Source: CAVTWY01 sp963738575 (GTDB taxonomy: Bacteria; Pseudomonadota; Gammaproteobacteria; Burkholderiales; Burkholderiaceae_C). From it: a DNA stretch of 64,000 nucleotides. The notes beneath the pieces were generated by a model that did no database searches, was not told the origin of the DNA, and saw only the letters and a list, made by a program, of their open reading frames with translations. Every line of letters begins with the position of its first letter. The stretch's first letter is position 1. Shown here piece by piece: positions 45,215 to 54,160 of this stretch. Position numbers and translations under genes: made by a program. The DNA lies in the NCBI GenBank assembly GCA_963738575.1, contig CAVTWY010000004.1:186001-250000 (forward strand), given 5' to 3'.

Positions 45215-46147
45215 TGATGCGAGTCGGCGACCTGGCAAAGGACGCACTGCGCGCCCAACTGGGTGGCGCAGGGCTCAAACTTCGCACCGGGCCTTTCGTG
45301 ACCCACCTTCGCAGCAAGGTGGATGACGTGGTCAACGGCATTGCAACCCACTACGCCGCGCACACCTTGGAAGCACACGATGCGTTTGCCGACTTCCACG
45401 TTGGTGTCGAGCGCCCCCGAACCCTGAGGCGATGGTTGCGTCCCCAAGTGACGTTCACCATCGACCATGCAAGCCCCTTCAACGCTTTGCCGGGCGGGCA
45501 AGGCTTTCCGATGCTCGAGTGGGGCATGAACTGGTGCATCTCAACGCACTGCCATCAATACCTGATGGTTCACTCGGCAGTGGTTGAGCGCGGCGGCACT
45601 GCGATGGTCATCCCAGCGCCGTCAGGGTCTGGCAAAAGCACGTTGTGCGCGGGTCTTGCGTTTGGTGGTTGGCGCTTGTTGTCGGACGAGATGGCACTGT
45701 TCGATCCAGCAACACGCAGTTTGGTACCGCTGGTGCGCCCGATCAGTTTGAAGAATGAGTCGATCGACGTCATCAAAAATTTCGCCCGTGACGCCGTCTT
45801 CAGCCCGGCCGTTCACGACACCATCAAGGGTACAGTCGCCCACGTCAAACCGCCAGCAAGTGCTGTCCATGCCTCGTGCCACCATGCCAAGGCGCGATCG
45901 GGTGGTGATGCCACGCTACGTTGCCGGGTCTGCGACGCAACTTCAACCCATGGACAAAGCGCGCATCTTGATGCTTTTGGCCGAAAACAGCTTCAACTAC
46001 AGCATTCACGGCGTGCGTGGATTCGAGTTGCTCGCGTCGGTGGTTGACGATTGCCAAGGGTTCGAGCTGCAATACGGTGATTTGGCCGACGCCGTAGCAA
46101 CGTTGACAGCGTTGTGCGATAGCTCGGTGCCAAGCCCTGCGCCATGA
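45214..46147 (+). pseudogene. HprK-related kinase A, one frameshift
   Basis: From ATG 45214 the product has a P-loop PAPSGSGKSTLCAGLAFGG near residue 130 and WRLLSDEMALFD as in HPr kinase-like proteins. The frame breaks near 45899. Removing one C there turns the sequence into KARWVVMPRYVAGSATQL, which joins smoothly to the second frame. That frame ends LTALCDSSVPSPAP at 46147. The repaired length is about 310 residues. The reading before and after is intact, so a sequencing error is as likely as a lesion. HprK-rel-A proteins are proposed kinases of the peptide system with PqqD-like partners. The stop overlaps the next ATG by four bases. Confidence 0.75.
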
Positions 46148-47259
46148 GGGGTATCGATCAGGATCCCGTGATTGCGGCACTGCGTGACCCTTCAGCACTT
46201 GTGCACGCGTCGCTGCAGCACTGGGACGAGCTGCTGCGCGACGCCAGGCGCGCCGACTTGCTGGCGCGCATCGCGTGCGAATTGCGCCAGCGGGGCCTCA
46301 CTGAGCTTGTCCCACCTCAGCCGCGAGCACACCTGTTGGCGGAGGAGCTCTTGGTGGCGGCGCACGGCAACGATGTCCGGCGCGAGGTGATGCACATCGC
46401 GGAAGCGTTGGCCCCACTGCGCTCCCCAGTTGTGCTGCTGAAGGGCGCTGCTTATGTCATGTCGAACACCGCAGCGGCGCGGGGTCGCCTTTTTGCCGAT
46501 GTGGACATCTTGGTGCCTGAGGCGCGTTTGGCCGAGGTGGAAGCAGCGCTGATGGCGCGGGGCTGGGCCACCACCCACCTGGATGCTTACGACCAGCGCT
46601 ACTACCGCGAATGGATGCATGAGCTTCCCCCGATGGAGAACATTCACCGCAACACGGTGCTGGACGTGCACCACGCCATCGCCCCGCGCACAGCACGCAT
46701 TCAAGCTGACACTCGCTTGCTCCTGCAGGCTGCGCCATGCGTTCAGGTGGGCGGCCATGAACTTCATGTGCTGGCGCGCTGCGACATGATCCTGCACAGC
46801 ATGGTCCACCTGTTTTGCAACGACGACCTGAGTCACGGCCTTCGCGACCTGTCAGATATCGATCTGCTGGTGCGTGAGGCAAGCAAGGATTCGGCGTTCT
46901 GGGCGCAGCTGCAGGCGCGTGCCGAAGAGCTTGGTCTGCGCGGCACGCTGCGACTTGGCCTGCGCCATGCCCACGCCATTCTTCAAACGCCGGTGCCAAT
47001 TGACGTCGACCATGCGGCCTCACGCTTCGCCACGCATGCTTGGCGCGAACGCTTGATGGATCGGGCGTGGCGCGCGGTGCTTGCAACCCCACCCGCCCCT
47101 GGACAGGCCACGTGGGGGACTCGCGCCGCGCTGTCCCTCTTGTACCTGCGCGCCCATTGGCTGCGAATGCCGCCATGGTTGCTGCTGAAGCATCTTGCCG
47201 TCAAAGGCGCGCGTCGCTTGCGTGGAACACCAACCCCAACGGGCGGGGCAACCTTGTAA
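46144..47259 (+). CDS. Nucleotidyltransferase-like protein of HPr-rel-A system
   Basis: The 371-residue protein has VVLLKGAAYVMSN near residue 98 and RLFADVDILVPEARL with an acidic D-x-D pair near residue 117. This is the pattern of the uncharacterised nucleotidyltransferase family found with HprK-related kinases. Further motifs are NTVLDVHHAIAPRTA and LSDIDLLVREAS. It would transfer a nucleotide to an unknown acceptor. It is translationally coupled to the kinase gene and ends the rightward cassette. Confidence 0.75.
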   Translation: MRGIDQDPVIAALRDPSALVHASLQHWDELLRDARRADLLARIACELRQRGLTELVPPQPRAHLLAEELLVAAHGNDVRREVMHIAEALAPLRSPVVLLKGAAYVMSNTAAARGRLFADVDILVPEARLAEVEAALMARGWATTHLDAYDQRYYREWMHELPPMENIHRNTVLDVHHAIAPRTARIQADTRLLLQAAPCVQVGGHELHVLARCDMILHSMVHLFCNDDLSHGLRDLSDIDLLVREASKDSAFWAQLQARAEELGLRGTLRLGLRHAHAILQTPVPIDVDHAASRFATHAWRERLMDRAWRAVLATPPAPGQATWGTRAALSLLYLRAHWLRMPPWLLLKHLAVKGARRLRGTPTPTGGATL

Positions 47260-47300
47260 GGGGCTTCGCCCTGGCGCGAGAAGGCGCCTACTGAATGGAC

Positions 47301-47708
47301 CTATTTCTTCTCGGTCCCGGCCGTTGGCGGGTTGAGGTTGATCGTCACACCGCGCTTTCGCAACTCCTCGACGACGATGTTGGCATTGACGTTGCCACTT
47401 GCGGCCAACCGTTGCATGCCGGTGGCCACGGCATCGAGTTGTTGGCGTACTTTGCTTGAGGCGTCAACTTGCTGCTGCTGACTGGCCGCAGCTTGCACCA
47501 GCGCACTGCGTTCACCCAGCAACACCCACGATTGAAACGCCATCCAGCCGAGCATCGAGGCCAAGGCAATTGCAAGGGCTAGGAACACCGTGGGCTCCAG
47601 TGCTTGAGGGCGCTGCAGCGGTGCTGAGGTAGGGCTCACGGCCTGATAGGGCTCTCCCCGCACACTGACCACGGTGGGGGTTGATTCAACTGAAGGGTTT
47701 GCCAACAC
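47301..47708 (-). CDS. Small membrane-anchored coiled-coil protein A
   Basis: The 135-residue protein has a cytoplasmic leader of about 38 residues and one membrane helix (FLALAIALASMLGWMAF). A Gln/Ala-rich helix follows (LVQAAASQQQQVDASSKVRQ), and the end reads LRKRGVTINLNPPTAG. It parallels the next upstream gene, whose end reads ANGITFNAQPTA, so the pair are likely paralogues. The GTG start at 47708 follows the upstream stop by one base. Function is unknown; the position downstream of the PEP-CTERM gene suggests a helper role. Confidence 0.6.
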   Translation of the reverse strand: MLANPSVESTPTVVSVRGEPYQAVSPTSAPLQRPQALEPTVFLALAIALASMLGWMAFQSWVLLGERSALVQAAASQQQQVDASSKVRQQLDAVATGMQRLAASGNVNANIVVEELRKRGVTINLNPPTAGTEKK

Positions 47709-47709
47709 G

Positions 47710-48030
47710 TCACTTGCTCCCTTTGGGCGTCGCGGATGTGGCAGGCGCCGACACGGGTGCGCCCACAACGGCCGTCGGTTGGGCGTTAAAGGTGATGCCG
47801 TTGGCTGCCAACAGCGCCGTCACGTCTTTGTCTTGGTTGCGTGCCGACAGTTCAGCCAGCGCACGAATCATTTCTTGATTGAGGCGCTCCAGGGGAACAC
47901 TTTGCTGGATGAACTGCGCCCGCTCGGCGATGGCTTGCTGGCGCCCGCGATTTTGCAAGGCCACGGTGACACTGACAACGGTGGCGGCTGCCAACAACAC
48001 GGACAACGTCATCAGCACGGGGCGTTGCAT
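47710..48030 (-). CDS. Small membrane-anchored coiled-coil protein B
   Basis: The 106-residue protein has an N-terminal helix (PVLMTLSVLLAAATVVSVTVALQ) that may be a signal anchor. A helical region follows (QQAIAERAQFIQQ, NQEMIRALAELSARNQD), and a tail with NGITFNAQPTAVVG and Ala/Pro. ATG 48030 is preferred because AAGGAG lies six bases upstream; in-frame ATGs at 48045 and 48036 are possible. The PEP-CTERM gene stops 24 bases upstream, so they are probably co-transcribed. Confidence 0.6.
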   Translation of the reverse strand: MQRPVLMTLSVLLAAATVVSVTVALQNRGRQQAIAERAQFIQQSVPLERLNQEMIRALAELSARNQDKDVTALLAANGITFNAQPTAVVGAPVSAPATSATPKGSK

Positions 48031-48054
48031 TTGCATCTCCTTCATTTCAGTGGA

Positions 48055-51000
48055 TCAATGGGTCGTGGCGCCGCGCGCGCGCCGCCGCTGAGCACCCACC
48101 ATCAACGCCAAACCCAAACCCACAAGAACGATGGTTGGCGGCACCGGCACCTGCCCACCACCACCGGTCACGACGTTGGCGCGCACCGTCAAGCGAATCA
48201 CGTCACCCAAAGCGTCGCGGTATCCGCTGGCATTGGATCCAAAGGCTGTCAAGATGATGTCGTCTGAGTACGAGCCCAGTGCGCCCGTGTTGCTGAAGGC
48301 CACTTGATACCCCCCAAGGGTGCCACCACCAATGAGGTTGGAGAAGGCGTTAAACCCTGAGAAGCCGAAGTCTTGCACCGCACCGGTGTCAAAGGCAAAG
48401 GCACCTTCCAGCAAATCCGATGGCCCGAAAACGGCGTTGAGCACGTTGAGTGACGCTGATTGCGCGCCCGCCCCTTGCGTGATGTTGCCAAAGTCAAGAA
48501 CGAAGTTGTTTCCGGAGCCCGAGAACATGAACGCGCCCCCGCCGAGACCGAAGGCACCATCGGCATAGTTGTTCACCGTGCCCGTCAGGTTGACGGTGCC
48601 CGAACCCAGCGCCAGGTCGGCCATTTCGGCGTTGTGGCTCGCAAAGTCAAGCGTTGCGGTGCCTGAGCGAACAGCGGCTGTGCTGGTCGACAACCCAACT
48701 TGGAAAGCACTGGCGTTGGTCGCGCCCGCGCCCACGCCACCTCCCACACCGCCACCGCCATTGAAGCCAGACCCCGCCACCGTCATCGAAGCCAACAAGA
48801 CGTCGTTGAGTGCACTCGGGCCTGCAGCGTTGGTCACGCTGATATCGCGCGCTGTCACCACATCGCCCACGTGCACGATGCCAAAGCTGATGGTCGACGT
48901 GTTCAACTGAGCGACCGCTGGTGTGTAGACGTTGCCAGCTGACGTTGACGGTTTGCGAGCCCAATCCGAGCGTGGCCAGCCCGCTGGTGCCGGCGCCGTT
49001 GGATGCCAAGCCCAACGTCACGGTGCCCGCTTGCGCGCCAGCCGTGCTGGTATTCACGCCCACCTGAACCCCTGCACCGTTGGTGCCCCCTTGCGCCAAG
49101 TTGGTGACGGAACCAGCCCCGGTGGCTGCGCCACTGCTGGCGGTGACCACCGCGTTCAGCCCCTCTTGATAGCCGATGGGTGCAACATTGGTGTTGGTGA
49201 TTGTCACGCCCTGCGTGGCGCTTCCGCCAATGCGTTGGGCTGCCACCGTCACGTTGGTGGTGACGCCCGCCTGCGCGACTTGGTACACGCCGCCCGTCAC
49301 CGTGACGTTTTGTGAGGCGAGCGTCAACTGGCAGTTGGGTGCACAGTTGCCCACGTTGCTGGCGTCTGACACCAACGCCACCGTGGCGGTACCGTTCACC
49401 GCGCCGGCGTTGGCGGTGTTCATGCCAACCTGCAGGCTGGTGTTGTTGGTTTGGCCAGGGTTGAGCAAGTTGAAGCTGCCGCTGGCTGTGATGGGCGCGC
49501 TACCACTGATGCTGGCGTTCAATGCGGCCTGGGGTGCCGCAGTGACCACGTTCGTGATGCTCACTGCACCGTTCGGTGAGGCAGCCCCGACACGCACGTT
49601 GCCAAGGTTGACGGTTGGGGTGTTGATCAGCGGGCTGGCCTGGTTGATGACGTTGCCCACCGCCGTGATGTTGCCGTTGACGCCGTAGTTTTCGCTGCCC
49701 ACGGCCAAGAGGCCCAGCCCGTTGCTGACACCGTTGACGGCGCCCGCAGAAAAGTAATTGACGCCGATGGAGCTGTTCAGCGCGCCAGCGGTGGTGCCAT
49801 TGACGGTGACCGTCATCGCGCCGTTGGCGCCGGTGCTGTTGTTGCCCGCCAGAACGCCGCTGAGCGCACCGCTGCCAGAGATTTGGCCGTTGCCAGCTGC
49901 ACCAAACGACGCGTTGAGGTCCTCGACAAAGCCGCCGGCACCCGTGGCCGTGTTGCGAATGACGAGGTTCTGGCTAACGGTTTGCCCCACTTGAATGGTG
50001 CCGAAGTTGAAGGGCCCCGTTTGCAAAGCTCCACTGGCGACTTGATAAACGTTGCCCGTGACGTTAACCACCTGAGGTGCGTTGGCGCCTGCCAAGCCCA
50101 GACCATTGCTGACACCGTTGACGGTGCCGGTGGTTTGGTAGTTGAGCGTGACCGTTCCCGCCTGCGCGCCAGCTAGCGCCGTGTTGACACCGACGCTGAT
50201 GGCGCTGTTGTTGCTGGCCCCCGCCAGCAAGGCATTGATTGCGCCGCTACCTGTGACGCCGCCTGTCGTGGCGCCCACGGTGGTGCGCAAGTCTTCGCTG
50301 AAGGCACCGGCTGCTGCCGTGTTGGTCACGCTGACACCAGCAACATTGCCACCCCCTACGCGCTGATTGGCCACTTGGACCGGTGTGGCCGCGTTACCGT
50401 TGGCCGCGTTGTAGGCGGCCGCACCCGCGCCAACCACGATGTTGAGTCTTTGGTCAGCGATGTTGTCAAAGTTGCTGGTGAGGTTGACGGACTGACCCGT
50501 CAAAGGCGCCAGCGCACCGGCACTGGCGGCGGTGAAGGTGACACCCAAGTTGCCCGTGTTGCTGCCCGGCGCTCCGGTGTTGTAGTTGCTGGCCGTGACG
50601 CCTGCACCGCTCAAGCGCGAGTCGGTCAGGTTGGCGCCGTTGACATTGGTCTGGATAGCACCACGCAGCGAGGGGCCTGTGGTACCCGTGTTGGCCACTT
50701 GGTAGTCGTAGGTGGTGGCGCCGACGCGCACGTTGTTGATCGTCAGCGTGGCGTTGGCGGTGTTGCCATTGGCGACGGTGGCGCCGGTGATGGCCTGCGC
50801 AGCGTTAGCGCCGGCAACAATCAAGCCTGTGCCGGTGACACCCGCACGGTTGTTGAAGGCGTTGCCCGTTCCGGCTGCCGCGTTGGTGTAGTCGTTGGTG
50901 ATGGTCAGGTTGCCACTGTTCAAATTGAGCGCTGCGCCGGCAGCACCCATCACGAGCTGGCCCTGCGTTTTGGGGCCGGCGGCCAAGTTCATGGTGCCCG

Positions 51001-53622
51001 TGGCGTCAACTTGCAGCGTGCCAGTGCCCGACAACGGCACGCTGACGTTCAATGTGCCTGCTTGGGCCCTTGCCAGACCGTTGTTGACCAGTGGCGAGCT
51101 AGCAATGGTGATCAAGCCATTGCCATCGGAATTGATGGTGCCATTGTTCACCAAGGTCTGCGTGCCGCCCACAAACAATTGATTGCCGATGGTGCCGTTT
51201 TCGTCCGCGCACCGTCGTGCCAGCTCCAAACGTGGTGGTGCCATTGCCATCCAGCGCAATCCGGTTGGACGCGCCTGTGTTGCCCAGCACAATCGTGCCG
51301 TTGCCTGAGACCGTATTCATGCCTTGAAACGCCAGCACGCTGTTGTTGTTGACGCTGATGGTGCTTCCCGCGCCCAGCGTAAGCCCGTTGACGACGCGCT
51401 CGATGCCCGTTGCGGTGGCCAAGTCAAGGTTGCCGTTGAGCGTGACCCCATCCAGGAAGTTATTGGCGCTGTTGGATGCCGCAAAGCGCCCGCTGCCGCT
51501 GGTGTTGACAATGCCACTGATCGTGACACCGTTTTGCAGCACGGTGCTGCCCGCGCCCGACACGATCTGACCAAGCGCGCCGCCGGTGACGTTGCTGCTG
51601 AGCACCAGCGTGCCGCCGTTGAGCGCGCTCAGCGTGCCGTTGTTGGTGACTGGGGCGGTCGCAATCGCGATGGTGCCACCCGACACATCAGCGCTGATGG
51701 TGCCGTTGTTGACCAAGCTCTGCGTGCCGCCCACAAACAATTGATTGCCGATGGTGCCGTTTTCGCCGCGCACCGTCGTGCCCGCACCAAACGTGGTGGT
51801 GCCATTGCCATCCAGCGCAATCCGGTTGGACGCGCCTGTGTTGCCCAGCACAATCGTGCCGTTGCCTGAGACCGTATTCGTGCCTTGAAATGCGAGCACG
51901 CTGTTGTTGTTGACGCTGATGGTGCTTCCCGTGCCCAGCGTGAGCCCGTTGACGACGCGCTCGATGCCCGTTGCGGTGGCCAAGTCAAGGTTGCCGTTGA
52001 GCGTGACCCCATCCAGGAAATTATTGGCGCTGTTGGATGCCGCAAAGCGCCCGCTGCCGCTGGTGTTGACAATGCCACTGATCGTGACACCGTTTTGCAG
52101 CACGGTGCTGCCCGCGCCCGACACGATCTGACCCAGCGCGCCGCCGGTGACGTTGCTGCTGAGCACCAGCGTGCCGCCATTGAGGGCGCTCAGCGTGCCG
52201 TTGTTGGTGACTGGGGCGGTCGCAATCGCGATGGTGCCACCCAACACGTCAGCGCTGATGGTGCCGTTGTTGACCAAGGTCTGCGTGCCGCCCACAAACA
52301 ATTGATTGCCGATGGTGCCGTTTTCGCCGCGCACCGTCGTGCCGGCCCCAAACGTGGTGGTGCCGTTGCCATCCAAAGCAATCCGGTTGGACGCGCCTGT
52401 GTTGCCCAGCACGATGGTGCCGTTGCCCGAAAGCCCACCGTCGCCATTGAAGGCCAACACGCTGTTATTGTTGATGTTGATGGTGCCGTTGAGCACCAAG
52501 CCGCCAGCGGTGACGCGCTCGAGGCCCGTTGCAGTGGCCAAGTCAAGGTTGCCGTTGAGCGTGACCCCATCCAGGAAGTTGTTGCCGCTGTTGGATGCCG
52601 CGAAGCGCCCGCTGCCGCTGGTGTTGACAATGCCACTGATCGTGACACCGTTTTGCAGCACGGTGCTGCCCGCACCCGACACGATCTGACCAAGCGCGCC
52701 GCCCGTGACGTTGCTGCTGAGCACCAGCGTGCCGCCGTTGAGGGCGCTCAGCGTGCCGTTGTTGGTGACTGGGGCGGTCGCAATCGCGATGGTGCCACCC
52801 GACACATCAGCGCTGATGGTGCCATTGTTCACCAAGGTCTGCGTGCCGCCCACAAACAATTGATTGCCGATGGTGCCGTTTTCGCCGCGCACCGTGGTGC
52901 CGGCCCCAAACGTGGTGGTGCCATTGCCGTCCAGAACAATCCGGTTGTTCGCGCCTGTGCTGCCCAGCACGATCGTGCCGTTGCCCGAGACAGTATTCGT
53001 TTCCTTGAAACGCCAATATGCTGTTGTTGTTGATGCTGACGGTGCTTCCTGCGCCCAGCGTGAGTCCGTTGACGACGCGCTCGATGCCCGTTGCAGTGGC
53101 CAAGTCAAGGTTGCCATTGAGCGTGACACCATCTAGGAAATTGGCGCCGTTGTTGGTTGCCACCAGCCTGCCGCTGCCGGTCGTGTTGATCGTGCCACCA
53201 GTGATCGCAATGCCGTTCTGAGTTAGCAGGCTGCTGTTGGCCACGTTGATGACCCCGCCCGCGTTGTTGGCGGCGCCGTTGAGCGTCAACGAACCCGCAT
53301 TGATGTTGATGATGCCGGCGTTGGTCAATGTGCCGATCACCTCGGCGACGGTGATGGTGGCGATGCCACTGACATTGATCGTCGCGGTGTCGGCCGCACC
53401 GGGCCGTGCTGCGCAACTCCAACTGGTGTTGTTCGACCAGTTGCCGTTGGCGATGAGCGTGCAATTGGCCGCCAAGACGGGGTCAACCACACCACCCAGG
53501 GCCAATGCTATGGACACCGCAAGTGCATTGCGCGTTGGCTTGTATCGCCTCGCGCTCGATCGCCCTTGCCGACGCACACTGCTTTGATTTGAACCAACCA
53601 ACGAAACAACTTTTTTGTCCAT
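48055..53622 (-). pseudogene. Giant repeat-rich PEP-CTERM-like surface protein, three frameshifts
   Basis: The repaired product is about 1,850 residues. ATG 53622 has an AGGAG ribosome site seven bases upstream. A long-n-region signal peptide ends near PVLAAN. The N-terminal half is built of near-identical beta-helix-like repeats (NNGTISADV, NNFLDGVTLNGNLDL, GNGTIVLGNTG), matching a 560-base DNA repeat. The second half has choice-of-anchor-like repeats such as FNFGTIQVGQTVSQNLVI. The C terminus reads VPVPPTIVLVGLGLALMVG followed by QRRRARG, a PEP-CTERM-like sorting signal with VPVPP in place of VPEP. Single extra bases near 53010, 51213 and 48942 break the frame; each is visible by comparison with repeat copies or family flow. 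This is the likely XrtA substrate. Confidence 0.75.
51190..53130 (-). repeat. Tandem ~560-base repeat inside PEP-CTERM-like gene
   Basis: Near-identical units recur with landmarks GTTTTCG(C)CGCGCACC at about 51200, 51759, 52319 and 52878, giving a period of about 560 bases (187 codons). The unit after 52319 differs mainly around 52425-52520, where the GLSGNG and TAGGLVLNG variant replaces the VNGLTLG version. The array invites recombination and assembly collapse, so copy number in this window may not be the true value. Confidence 0.85.
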
Positions 53623-54160
53623 GAGATTCTCCTGAGGCATCGAACGCGGTCCCGCACCAAACGCAACCCGTGCCTGTGTGGAAAAGGACAAAGCATCGTT
53701 TGTGCCAACCCCTCTTGCCCGGTCATGGCTTCGTACAAATGCACGAGGTTTTTTGTTTTCGACAGCATGTGGCACGGTGCCGACGCATCCGCCGACCTGT
53801 CCGCCAACACGAATTCAGCCTTGATCGTCGAATCGTTGTAAAAAACTTCGACACGTGTTGTCTTCTCGCTGCGCGGCCTCTGACATAAAAGACGCAAACA
53901 ATGCGTCAATACTCATTCAAATGCATGAGTTCTGCGCCTGCGATTTCTCGGCCCGAGGTTCGTGGTGGCGATTTCTCGGTGTCAAACATATCGACACTCA
54001 GCCAGCGCACAAGGTCAAAACCGTCGCGCGATGAAGTTGGCGTCGATCCAGAAAAAATCCCCCAAGGGTTACCCCGAGAGCGCAAGTCAAATCCATTTGA
54101 CGTTTATGGAACGGTGGCACCTCATTCTTGCTGCCATGCGCTCAATACCAGGGGTACCGA
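53623..54160. other. Divergent region between PEP-CTERM-like gene and epsA
   Basis: This 538-base region holds the sigma-54 element at 53692-53707 reading left. A palindrome ACACGTGT within CGACACGTGTTGTC lies near 53850-53863, upstream of that promoter, and could be an activator site. No promoter could be called for the rightward epsA, although TGGCACC occurs at about 54115 without a matching -12. No gene is seen. Confidence 0.45.
53692..53707 (-). promoter_or_regulatory. Sigma-54 (-24/-12) promoter of PEP-CTERM-like gene
   Basis: On the minus strand the element is TGGCACA, four bases, ATGCT. GG and GC are ten bases apart and the sequence matches the sigma-54 consensus at about ten of twelve scored positions. 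Transcription would begin near 53682, about 60 bases before ATG 53622, leaving room for the AGGAG ribosome site. PrsR (57994-59355) has the GAFTGA motif needed to activate such promoters. Confidence 0.7.

Noticed and set aside
50375..53033. Large rightward open frames opposite the PEP-CTERM-like gene
   Set aside because: They mirror the repeat units and show no domain or ribosome site; the leftward frame has signal peptide and sorting tail.
51190..53130. CRISPR array
   Set aside because: The repeated unit is about 560 bases, coding and contiguous without spacers.
54115..54132. Sigma-54 promoter ahead of epsA
   Set aside because: TGGCACC is followed by TTGCT but GG and GC are 12 bases apart, two more than the fixed spacing.
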